From Actinomycetes bacterium (GTDB lineage: Bacteria; Actinomycetota; Acidimicrobiia; Acidimicrobiales; Palsa-688), in assembly GCA_021816565.1 (NCBI GenBank), contig JAKAXN010000238.1, positions 1-7,087 of the forward strand: DNA of 7,087 bases, in the 5' to 3' direction. Below, one piece after another: positions 1-5,737 of the stretch. The notes under the pieces were generated by a model that was not told where the DNA came from, did no database searches, and saw only the letters and a program-made list of their open reading frames with translations. Positions within the stretch are counted from its first letter, which is position 1, and each line of letters starts with the position of its first letter. The position numbers were made by a program, and so were the translations under genes.

Positions 1-467
1 GTGAGGGCCAGGTGCGAGCCGGCCCACTCCCATCCCCCGAGGTGGGGCAGGGCCACGATGGTGCCCCGTCCGGTCGCCTCCGACGCCTCGACGTGCTCCA
101 GGCCCTCGTAGCGGATGCCGGCGGTGATCTCCTCCACGGCCAGGCCGGGTAGGCGCAGGCTCTCGGCCCAGTACCGGGCGTAGGAGGCGAAGGTCTGATC
201 GACCAGGCGGCCGGTCTCGAGGCGCCCGGGCCGGCGGCCGAGGACCATGGCCAGATGGCGCCCCACCAGCCGCCGCCGCTGCGCCCAGGATCCCTGACCG
301 GGCAGGTGGGGACGCCGGGACAGCAGCACCGCGACGTTCTCGGCCACGCTTCGCGACAGCGGGGCCGGGAGGTGGTTGGTGGCGGTGCGGCCCAGCTGGA
401 AGGCCCTGAGCGCGGTGGACGGCCGGCCTGCTCGGTCGGGCCCCGGGGTGTTCAGCGGCTCGCTCAG
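1..467 (-). CDS. Phosphatidylinositol mannoside acyltransferase, LPLAT/HtrB family (N-terminal part, cut by the left edge)
   Basis: About 155 residues are readable before the edge. Counting from a CTG at 467, the segment IVALPHLGGWEWAG carries the acyltransferase motif H-x4-E (H142, E147) of the lauroyl/PIM acyltransferase family; mycobacterial Rv2611c has a comparable H-x4-D site. The preceding region (ALRAFQLGRT near 19-28, FASYARYWAESLRLPG near 93-108) resembles the family's N-terminal helices. By family, it would transfer a fatty acyl chain to a mannose of PIM at the inner membrane face. The start is unclear: there is no in-frame ATG. CTG 467 overlaps the stop of the upstream gene (CTGA) and suits coupling, but CTG is a rare start and no good ribosome binding site precedes it. 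GTG 545 would add a low-complexity tail overlapping the upstream gene by 82 bases; GTG 347 would cut into the conserved region. The gene follows the PIP synthase gene as in mycobacteria, which supports the PIM role. The C-terminal half is not visible. Confidence 0.85.
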   Translation of the reverse strand, partial: MSEPLNTPGPDRAGRPSTALRAFQLGRTATNHLPAPLSRSVAENVAVLLSRRPHLPGQGSWAQRRRLVGRHLAMVLGRRPGRLETGRLVDQTFASYARYWAESLRLPGLAVEEITAGIRYEGLEHVEASEATGRGTIVALPHLGGWEWAGSHLAL

Positions 468-1291
468 GGCCGGCGGGAGCCGGACCGGCGGCGGGGCGCG
501 GCCGCCTCGTGCTCGGCCAGGCGGGCCCGGCGTCGCTCCTGCCACCGGGCGGCCGCGGAGGCCGGGCGGGCCCGCTCGCCGTAGCCCTCGTGCGGCGGCA
601 GCCAGCCGTTGGACTCCCGCCACGCCCTCAGCCGCCCCGAGACCGGCCCGGGGTGGTACTCGCCCCGGCGTACGAACACCCGGCGCGCCGCCGGCGGGGG
701 CCGGTGGCCGGCGGCGTTGGCCTGCTTCCAGACCTTGACGAAACGCTGCACCGCGGTGGTGGCGGTGAGCACCAGCATCAGCCACAGCAGCGGGATCATC
801 ATGAAGCTGAAGGCGATCGAGGCGCATATGACCACGATCCGCTCGGCCCGCTCCATGAGGCCTCCCTTGGCTTCGAAACCCAGCGATTCGGCCTTGGCCC
901 GCTCGTAGGAGATGATCAGGGACAGCCCCAGCACGGCCACCGGCAGCATGAAGATGTGGCCCCGGTGGGAGTCGGAGAGGTACCAGGCCAGAGCCCCGAG
1001 GACCAGCGTGTCGGTGACCCGGTCGGCCACCGAGTCGAAGAAGGCGCCGCGCACGCTGGCGCGGCCCGACGCCTTGGCCAGGGCCCCGTCGAGCAGGTCG
1101 GGCACGGCGGAGCCGATCAGCAGGCCCAGGCCCAGCCCCAGGCGTCCGGTGGCGATGGCCCAGGCGGCCGGCACGGCCAGGACCAGGCCCAGCGCGGTCA
1201 GGTGGTCGGGAGCCAGACCGGTGGAGCGCAGGGCCCCGGCCACAGGCTTGGTGACCCGGTCCACGCCCGTCCGAAAACGTCCGTCAAACAA
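464..1291 (-). CDS. pgsA: CDP-alcohol phosphatidyltransferase, phosphatidylinositol-phosphate synthase type
   Basis: A 275-residue membrane protein that by family condenses CDP-diacylglycerol with inositol 1-phosphate to give phosphatidylinositol phosphate, precursor of PI and PIMs. The CAP signature is visible: D65-x2-D68-G69-x2-A72, then G82-x3-D86-x3-D90, the metal-binding and catalytic aspartates. The usual AR after DGxx is AK here (K73). ISYERAKAESLG (127-138) followed by GGLMERAER (143-151) closely matches the inositol-phosphate branch (ISYIKARAEASG in mycobacterial PgsA1), which favours PIP synthase over PG-phosphate synthase. About six hydrophobic segments lie between residues 30 and 183. 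Beyond VWKQ (187-190) is an extension of about 85 residues rich in Arg, Ala and Pro, whereas mycobacterial PgsA1 stops near 217. The start is TTG; GAGGAG ends 11 bases upstream, slightly long. GTG at residue 10 is an alternative. It overlaps or abuts the downstream acyltransferase, consistent with an operon. Confidence 0.93.
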   Translation of the reverse strand: MFDGRFRTGVDRVTKPVAGALRSTGLAPDHLTALGLVLAVPAAWAIATGRLGLGLGLLIGSAVPDLLDGALAKASGRASVRGAFFDSVADRVTDTLVLGALAWYLSDSHRGHIFMLPVAVLGLSLIISYERAKAESLGFEAKGGLMERAERIVVICASIAFSFMMIPLLWLMLVLTATTAVQRFVKVWKQANAAGHRPPPAARRVFVRRGEYHPGPVSGRLRAWRESNGWLPPHEGYGERARPASAAARWQERRRARLAEHEAAAPRRRSGSRRP

Positions 1292-1323
1292 TGGCTAGCA
1301 GCTCCTCGCGGCGGTTGATGATC

Positions 1324-1339
1324 GCTGTCCGTCGACAGC
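1324..1339. promoter_or_regulatory. Perfect 6-bp hairpin with tetraloop in the divergent region
   Basis: GCTGTC (1324-1329) and GACAGC (1334-1339) are exact reverse complements separated by CGTC. On the minus strand the element lies about 33 bases before the pgsA start, so it would sit in that mRNA's 5' leader or in its promoter. It could be a small hairpin or a protein-binding dyad. No T-run follows on either strand, so it is not a rho-independent terminator. The dyad is seen; its function is not known. Confidence 0.4.
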
Positions 1340-1357
1340 ATGCAGGGGCCCAACCGC

Positions 1358-1380
1358 GTCCCACTAGAGGACTAGGGTAC
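1358..1380. promoter_or_regulatory. Imperfect dyad around two CTAG cores, candidate operator
   Basis: GTCCCACTAG (1358-1367) and CTAGGGTAC (1372-1380, reverse complement GTACCCTAG) form an imperfect inverted repeat across AGGA; the same stretch also reads as a direct repeat of ACTAG spaced by AGG. CTAG is a scarce tetranucleotide in many bacterial genomes, so two copies 7 bases apart in a divergent promoter region are notable. It overlaps the only -10-like sequence seen on the plus strand. The operator role is inference. Confidence 0.3.
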
Positions 1381-1434
1381 CAAACAGAGCCGCTGCGCCG
1401 GCGATATGGGGGGCCCGGCCCGGCCGGGACCGGG

Positions 1435-1457
1435 AAGGAGGGCACGTGTCCTGGGAG
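1435..1457 (+). promoter_or_regulatory. Two successive Shine-Dalgarno sequences before the EF-G2 gene
   Basis: A strong AAGGAGGG (1435-1442) is followed by GGGAG (1453-1457). GGGAG stands 8 bases before GTG 1466, the start chosen for the EF-G2 protein. The stronger upstream site has no ATG in range. It could serve a seven-codon GTG frame at 1446 (4-base spacing) or a CTG at 1451 that is in frame with EF-G2 and would add five residues. Confidence 0.6.
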
Positions 1458-1469
1458 CTCAGGCGGTGA
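1446..1469 (+). CDS. Possible seven-codon leader peptide coupled to the EF-G2 gene
   Basis: A GTG directly after AAGGAGGG opens a frame encoding MSWELRR and stops at TGA 1467-1469. Its stop overlaps the GTG start of EF-G2 in a GTGA quartet, the usual layout for translational coupling. The 4-base gap from the SD core is short, and a frame this small can arise by chance in GC-rich DNA. It is listed because a strong SD otherwise has no conventional start. I cannot show that it is translated. Confidence 0.2.
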   Translation: MSWELRR

Positions 1470-3523
1470 GGAGCTACTCGCCGGCCAAGATTCGCAACGT
1501 CGCTCTGGTCGGCCACGGGGGGGCCGGCAAGACGACCCTGACGGAGGCGCTGCTGCACCGGGCCGGGGTCATCGGCCGGCCCGGCCGGGTGGAGGACGGC
1601 ACCACGGTGACCGATTTCGACCCGGAGGGCCAGAAGCGGGGTCTGTCGGTTTCGGTGGCCCTGGCCCCGTTCGAGTGGGACGACCACAAGATCAACGTAT
1701 TGGACTGCCCCGGCTACGCCGACTTCCTGCCCGACGCACTGGCCGCTCTCCGGGTCGCCGACCTGGCCGTGTTCGTGGTCTCCGCCGTCGAGGGCGTCGA
1801 GGTGCAGACCGAGATCGTGTGGAAGGCGGCCGCCGAGCTGCGCCTGCCCCGGCTGATCTTCGTCAACAAGCTGGACCGGGAGCGGGCGTCGTTCGAGCGG
1901 ACCCTGGAGCAGCTCCAGGCGTCCTTCGGCGCCGGGATAGCCCCGCTGGAGCTGCCCATAGGCGAGGAGGGGTCGTTCCGGGGGGTGGCCGACCTGCTGT
2001 CGGACACGGCGATCACCTACGAGAGCGGTAACGCCACCACCGGGCCGATCCCCGACGAGATGGCGGTGCGGGAACACTCGGTGCACGATTCGCTGGTCGA
2101 GGGCATCGTGGTGGCCGACGACGATCTCATGGAGCGCTACCTGGAGGGCGACATCCCGAGCGTCAAGCAGCTCGAGGAGACCCTGGCGCACGGCGTGGCC
2201 TCCGCCCAGGTGTTCCCGGTGCTGTGCGGGTCGGCCACGAGGGAGGTGGCGGTCGACCGGCTGGCCACGTTCATCTGCGAGATCGGCCCGTCCCCGGTGG
2301 ACCGTCCGCCGTTGGTGGTCGAGGCCGGAGACGGCACCTCGGAGGTGACGCCCGACCCGTCCGGTCCGCCCCTGGCCTGGGTGTGGAAGACCGTCGTCGA
2401 CCGTCACGTGGGCCGGATCAGCCTGTTCAAGGTCCTGTCCGGGTCGCTCCGATCCGACGAGGTGCTGGTCAACTCCAGGACCCGTGCCGATGAGCGGATG
2501 CACGCCCTGTTCACCCTGAGGGGCAAGGAGCAGATCCCGGTGGACGGCTTCGCGGTGGGCGACATCGGGGCGGTGGCCAAGCTGGCCGACGTGGCCACCG
2601 GTGACACCCTGGCACCGAAGGGCACCCCGGTGGCGGTCCCCTCGCCCGCGGCGGTCGAGCCGGCGCTGACCATCGGCATCCGGCCCCGGTCCAAGGGCGA
2701 CGAGGACAAGCTGATGACGGCGTTGCACCGCCTCCAGGACGAGGACCCGGTCCTCACCGTCCGTCGCGACGACGAGACCCACCAGACGCTCCTCGGCGGC
2801 AGCGGGGAGACCCACCTGGCCATCGTGACCGAGCGGCTGGCCCGCAAGTTCGGGGTGGAGGTGGAGACCGAGGAGGTGGTGGTCCCCTACCGGGAGACCG
2901 TCACCGGTACCGCCGACGCCGAGGGCAAGTACAAGAAGCAGACCGGGGGCCACGGTCAGTTCGGGGTGGCCGACATCCGCCTGGCCCCCCGGGAGAGGGG
3001 CGCCGGGTTCGAGTTCGTGGACCAGATCGTCGGCGGGGCCATCCCCCGCCAGTTCATCCCGGCGGTCCAGAAGGGCATCGAGGAGGCCATGGCGGCCGGC
3101 GGGGTGCACGGCTGGCCGGTGGTGGACGTCTCGGTGACGCTGGTGGACGGCAAATTCCACAGCGTCGATTCCTCGGAGATGAGCTTCAAGATGGCCGGCT
3201 CCCTGGCTTTCCGGGAGGCCATGGAGAAAGCGGGGCCGATACTGCTGGAGCCCATCTCCCACGTCGAGGTGGTGGTGCCCTCCGCCTACCAGGGCGACGT
3301 CATGGGGGATCTCAACGGGCGGCGGGGCCGGGTACAGGGCACCGAGACCGGAGAGGACGGCGACTCGGTTGTAACCGCGCTGGTGCCCACCTCGGAGATC
3401 CTCCGCTACGCCATCGACCTGCGTTCCATGACCGGGGGGCGGGGCCGCTTCAGCGCGGTGCACGACCACTACGACCCCCTCCCCCAGCACCTCTGGTCAT
3501 CCGTGGCCCGGTCCGGCTCGTAG
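1466..3523 (+). CDS. fusA2: Elongation factor G-like GTPase, EF-G2 (FusA2-like) subfamily
   Basis: A 685-residue protein with the full EF-G domain order: G domain (about 1-275), beta-barrel domain II (about 300-395), domain III (about 400-470, with GSGETHLAI), domain IV (about 475-595, with KKQTGGHGQFG at 490-500) and C-terminal domain V to about 668. The G motifs depart from housekeeping EF-G: the P-loop is GHGGAGKTT (16-24) rather than AHIDAGKTT, switch I is RGLSVS (58-63) rather than RGITIT, and G3 is DCPGY (80-84) where canonical EF-G has DTPGH with a catalytic histidine. NKLD (134-137) and GSA (255-257) are intact. These features mark the EF-G2 subfamily. Characterised members differ in whether they show ribosome-dependent GTPase or translocation, so a housekeeping role should not be assumed. 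The start GTG 1466 has GGGAG 8 bases upstream; longer starts (CTG 1451, GTG 1406) are less likely. It heads the plus-strand block. Confidence 0.95.
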   Translation: MRSYSPAKIRNVALVGHGGAGKTTLTEALLHRAGVIGRPGRVEDGTTVTDFDPEGQKRGLSVSVALAPFEWDDHKINVLDCPGYADFLPDALAALRVADLAVFVVSAVEGVEVQTEIVWKAAAELRLPRLIFVNKLDRERASFERTLEQLQASFGAGIAPLELPIGEEGSFRGVADLLSDTAITYESGNATTGPIPDEMAVREHSVHDSLVEGIVVADDDLMERYLEGDIPSVKQLEETLAHGVASAQVFPVLCGSATREVAVDRLATFICEIGPSPVDRPPLVVEAGDGTSEVTPDPSGPPLAWVWKTVVDRHVGRISLFKVLSGSLRSDEVLVNSRTRADERMHALFTLRGKEQIPVDGFAVGDIGAVAKLADVATGDTLAPKGTPVAVPSPAAVEPALTIGIRPRSKGDEDKLMTALHRLQDEDPVLTVRRDDETHQTLLGGSGETHLAIVTERLARKFGVEVETEEVVVPYRETVTGTADAEGKYKKQTGGHGQFGVADIRLAPRERGAGFEFVDQIVGGAIPRQFIPAVQKGIEEAMAAGGVHGWPVVDVSVTLVDGKFHSVDSSEMSFKMAGSLAFREAMEKAGPILLEPISHVEVVVPSAYQGDVMGDLNGRRGRVQGTETGEDGDSVVTALVPTSEILRYAIDLRSMTGGRGRFSAVHDHYDPLPQHLWSSVARSGS

Positions 3524-3611
3524 CAGTCCGCCCGCCGCCCTGACCCGCCCGCCGCTTCCCGACCAACAGCCCTGTCCGGAGGACCGGGTGGGGCGACCAC
3601 ACTGAGCGGCG
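3524..3611 (+). promoter_or_regulatory. Intergenic gap with an 11-bp direct repeat and a Shine-Dalgarno site
   Basis: Between the EF-G2 stop and the next gene, CCGCCCGCCGC occurs exactly twice (3528-3538 and 3545-3555). GGAGGA at 3578-3583 precedes a GTG at 3588 that opens a five-codon frame (MGRPH, stop TGA 3603-3605) six bases before the next gene's GTG 3612. GTCC-GGA-GGAC (3574-3584) could fold weakly over the SD. No terminator-like hairpin plus T-run is seen, so readthrough from the EF-G2 gene is plausible. Confidence 0.4.
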
Positions 3612-4412
3612 GTGGTCTGGGTCCGGGAGCAGTGGCGCTGGGTGGCGACGGCCATGGTGGTGGTGTTCCTCGGTGCCGGGGCCGCGACGTGGCTGCGCGG
3701 CTCGGGGCCGGCCCCGGTGTCGGTGGAGCAGGCCCAGAAGCGGGTCGGCCCGGTGGGTACTCTGGCCCCCGGGGACGACCGCCCCCAGCCCGGGGTGTAC
3801 CTCTACGACGGTTCCGGCCAGGACCGGCTGTCGCGACCGCCCGTTTCGCAGAGCCAGGGCCCGACCATGCCGGGCACGGTGACCGCCGGGGCGTCGGGGT
3901 GCTGGACGTTGCGCATCGACTACAGCACCCACCACTGGCAGACGTGGGACTACTGCCGGCGGGGATCGGACCTGGTGCGCACCGGAGGGCGGTTCTGGCA
4001 GGTGTGGGACCTCGGGCCGTTCAGCGTCACGAACCTGACGTCGATCGGCTGCTCCCCGCCGGCGGTGGTCCTGCCGGCCGATCCCCGGGTCGGGCAGACC
4101 TGGCCCACCCGATGCGGCGGTACCAGCACGGCGGTCGGCGGCAGCATGAGCAGTGCCGGCACCCTCACCTATCTGGGTACGGCCGAGGTACGCGTGGCCG
4201 GGCGGGCGGTCCCGACGGAGCACTTCGTGGAGACCCGCACCGACACCGGCTCCCAGCAGGGAAGCGAACGAATCGAGGCGTGGCTGGCCCCCGGCACCGG
4301 CCTGCCGGTCCGGCTGCGCCAGACGATCTCGGTCACGACCGACACCCCCTTCGGTCCCTCCACCTACACCCAGGACGGCGCCGTGACCCTGGTGTCGCTA
4401 CGGCCGCGGTGA
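3612..4412 (+). CDS. Conserved-looking membrane-anchored or secreted protein of unknown function, four cysteines
   Basis: The 266-residue product has a short basic, Trp-rich start (MVWVREQWRW), one hydrophobic segment at about 11-28 (VATAMVVVFLGAGAATWL), then an extracytoplasmic domain. There is no lipobox cysteine, so it is either N-terminally anchored or cleaved by signal peptidase I. Four cysteines (C97, C115, C147, C168) could form two disulfides outside the cell. Alternating hydrophobic strands and turns, with PGVYLY near 60-65 and AWLAPGTGLPVRL near 223-235, suggest a beta-rich fold. The layout recalls uncharacterised secreted proteins common in actinobacteria, but I cannot name a family or function. 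GTG 3612 is the first start after an in-frame stop at 3603 and keeps positive charge before the membrane segment; no good SD lies just upstream. It lies 80 bases before the glycosyltransferase gene, so co-transcription is likely. Confidence 0.85.
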   Translation: MVWVREQWRWVATAMVVVFLGAGAATWLRGSGPAPVSVEQAQKRVGPVGTLAPGDDRPQPGVYLYDGSGQDRLSRPPVSQSQGPTMPGTVTAGASGCWTLRIDYSTHHWQTWDYCRRGSDLVRTGGRFWQVWDLGPFSVTNLTSIGCSPPAVVLPADPRVGQTWPTRCGGTSTAVGGSMSSAGTLTYLGTAEVRVAGRAVPTEHFVETRTDTGSQQGSERIEAWLAPGTGLPVRLRQTISVTTDTPFGPSTYTQDGAVTLVSLRPR

Positions 4413-4492
4413 CGTCGCTTCGCGGCCCTCCCGTTCGTACAGTGAGCCCCTGAGCCTGCCGATACCCCCCACACGCGAAGAAAGGGGATGGT
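4413..4492 (+). promoter_or_regulatory. Short intergenic gap with the ribosome binding site of the glycosyltransferase gene
   Basis: AAAGGGG (4481-4487) lies 5 bases before the TTG at 4493 and supports that start. An ATG at 4488 touches the SD directly and opens only a seven-codon frame, so it is a poor start. CTTCGCG (4418-4424) and CGCGAAG (4474-4480) are reverse complements bracketing the gap; paired, they would place a stem base next to the SD. At 7 bp across 49 bases this may be chance. No clear promoter is seen. Confidence 0.4.
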
Positions 4493-5737
4493 TTGCAGGC
4501 GACGGCCCTGACCGACGGTCGGCGCCGCCCCGCAGGCCCGGCGGCATCCGGGCGCACCGGGCACCGGGGGGCGGGGCTGGCCGGCGTTTACACCGCCTCG
4601 GCGGTGATGGTGGCCGCTCTGGCCATGGCCGCGGGGGCGCTCCAGAAGGCTTCGTGCCTGGCGTTCCCGCAGAACAGCTGCTACTCCGACGTGGAGTCGC
4701 TCTGGAGCGCCCGCAACCTGAGCTCCCACGTGCTTCCCTACATCCACGGCGGCATCCACGGCGCCAATTTCGTCGGCCACGAATTGGAGTACCCGGTGCT
4801 GACGGGCGTGTTCGTCTGGCTGTGCAGCCTTCCCGCCCGGTCCCTGCCGGTATTCATGCTGGTGACCATGGTGGCCCTGGCGCCGTTCGGGCTGCTCACC
4901 GCCTGGATGTTGAAGCGGATGGTCGGCCGGCGGGCCCTTCTGTTCTCGGCGTCACCGACGCTCGTCTGGTACGCCTTCTTGAACTGGGACCTGCTGGGGG
5001 TGGCCGCCGCGGTGGCGGCCGTGTACGCCTGGAGCCGGAGCCGCTTCCGCCTGGCCGGCCTGCTGCTGGGCGCCGGAGCCTGCTTCAAGCTGTGGCCCGG
5101 TTACCTCCTGCTCCCCCTGGTCGCCGACCTGCTGTGCCGGCGGCGCTGGAGGGACGCGGTGGCGGCGGTGGCGTCGGCGGCCCTGGTGGTGGGGGTCGCC
5201 AACGGGCCGTTCATGATCGTCAAGTACGCCGGGTGGCGGGCCCCGCTGGTGTTCCAGGCCCTGCGGCCCGCCGACCTCAGCGCCAACTCCCTCTGGACGG
5301 TGGTGGCGCCGTCGGTCCAGCGGGTGGGTACCGTGAACCACCTGGCCGCGGCGGCCTGCGCGGCGGCCTTCCTGGCCGTCCTCGGGGTGGGCTACGCCCG
5401 GTTCCGCAGGGAGGGCACCTTCCCGTTCGTGCAGGCCAGCATGGCGCTGGTCGCCGCCTTCATCGTGTTCGGAAAGGTGCACTCCCCCCAGTACGCGCTG
5501 TGGGTGCTGCCGTTCTTCCCGCTGCTGCGCATCCGCCGGGGGTGGTGGCTGCTGTTCCTGGCCTCCGACGTGTGGTTGTTCGCCCAGTTCACGGCGTTCA
5601 GCGCGGTGCGGATCCACCTGGAGCACTCGGCCATCGTCGCCAGCGACGCGGTGCTCCTGATCGTGGCGTGGGTGGCGCTGCGCTCCGACTCAGCGGTCCG
5701 CGTCGAGGAGCCACGCCTGGCGCAGCTTGCGGGCTGA
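4493..5737 (+). CDS. Multi-pass GT-C fold glycosyltransferase, GT87/DUF2029-like
   Basis: A 414-residue polytopic membrane protein with a basic cytoplasmic N-terminus (1-27) and roughly nine to eleven hydrophobic segments, the first at about 28-50. The first extracytoplasmic loop carries CYSDVESLW (63-71): an acidic residue (D66) followed by a Tyr/Trp-containing helix is the pattern of GT87 enzymes such as mycobacterial PimE, whose catalytic Asp lies in the same loop. Other family-like stretches are EYPVLTG (99-105), NWDLLGV (164-170), KLWPGYLLLPL (199-209) and KVHSPQYALWVLP (328-340). By family it would use a polyprenyl-phosphate sugar to glycosylate a lipid or polymer on the outer face of the membrane. 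Its position beside PIM genes makes a mannosyltransferase attractive, but donor and acceptor are inference. The TTG start is backed by AAAGGGG at 5-base spacing. The last 48 bases overlap the convergent HIT gene. Confidence 0.85.
   Translation: MQATALTDGRRRPAGPAASGRTGHRGAGLAGVYTASAVMVAALAMAAGALQKASCLAFPQNSCYSDVESLWSARNLSSHVLPYIHGGIHGANFVGHELEYPVLTGVFVWLCSLPARSLPVFMLVTMVALAPFGLLTAWMLKRMVGRRALLFSASPTLVWYAFLNWDLLGVAAAVAAVYAWSRSRFRLAGLLLGAGACFKLWPGYLLLPLVADLLCRRRWRDAVAAVASAALVVGVANGPFMIVKYAGWRAPLVFQALRPADLSANSLWTVVAPSVQRVGTVNHLAAAACAAAFLAVLGVGYARFRREGTFPFVQASMALVAAFIVFGKVHSPQYALWVLPFFPLLRIRRGWWLLFLASDVWLFAQFTAFSAVRIHLEHSAIVASDAVLLIVAWVALRSDSAVRVEEPRLAQLAG

Larger units (their letters stand above)
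1292..1465. promoter_or_regulatory. Divergent intergenic region between pgsA and the EF-G2 gene
   Basis: This is the only place in the window where two transcription units start back to back, so it must hold promoters for both the minus-strand lipid genes and the plus-strand block unless these are leaderless or read through. A TAGGGT at 1373-1378 could be a plus-strand -10 element, but I see no matching -35 at standard spacing. Two dyads lie inside it and are listed separately. The minus-strand GAGGAG serving the TTG start of pgsA is at about 1303-1308. No further gene is visible here. Confidence 0.5.

Noticed and set aside
509..1318. A 269-codon plus-strand frame opposite pgsA
   Set aside because: The product is low-complexity and rich in Gly, Gln, Pro and Arg. 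The opposite strand encodes a clear CAP-motif enzyme, so this is a shadow.
1406..1465. Upstream start for EF-G2 at GTG 1406, adding 20 residues
   Set aside because: The added residues are Gly/Pro/Arg-rich, translate through the two SD sequences, and precede the normal EF-G N-terminus; GTG 1466 with GGGAG at 8 bases fits better.
1364..3490. A 708-codon open frame on the minus strand opposite the EF-G2 gene
   Set aside because: It is the antisense shadow of a gene with unmistakable EF-G homology; its His/Gly/Arg/Leu-rich product has no recognisable domain, and long stop-free antisense frames are expected at this GC content.
3524..3611. Rho-independent terminator after the EF-G2 gene
   Set aside because: The GC-rich 11-bp units are direct, not inverted, repeats and no T-run follows. 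The small GTCC/GGAC dyad is too weak.
4418..4480. CTTCGCG/CGCGAAG inverted repeat around the gap before the glycosyltransferase gene as a regulatory stem
   Set aside because: Only 7 bp over a 49-base separation, in GC-rich DNA where such matches are frequent; recorded only as part of the intergenic description.
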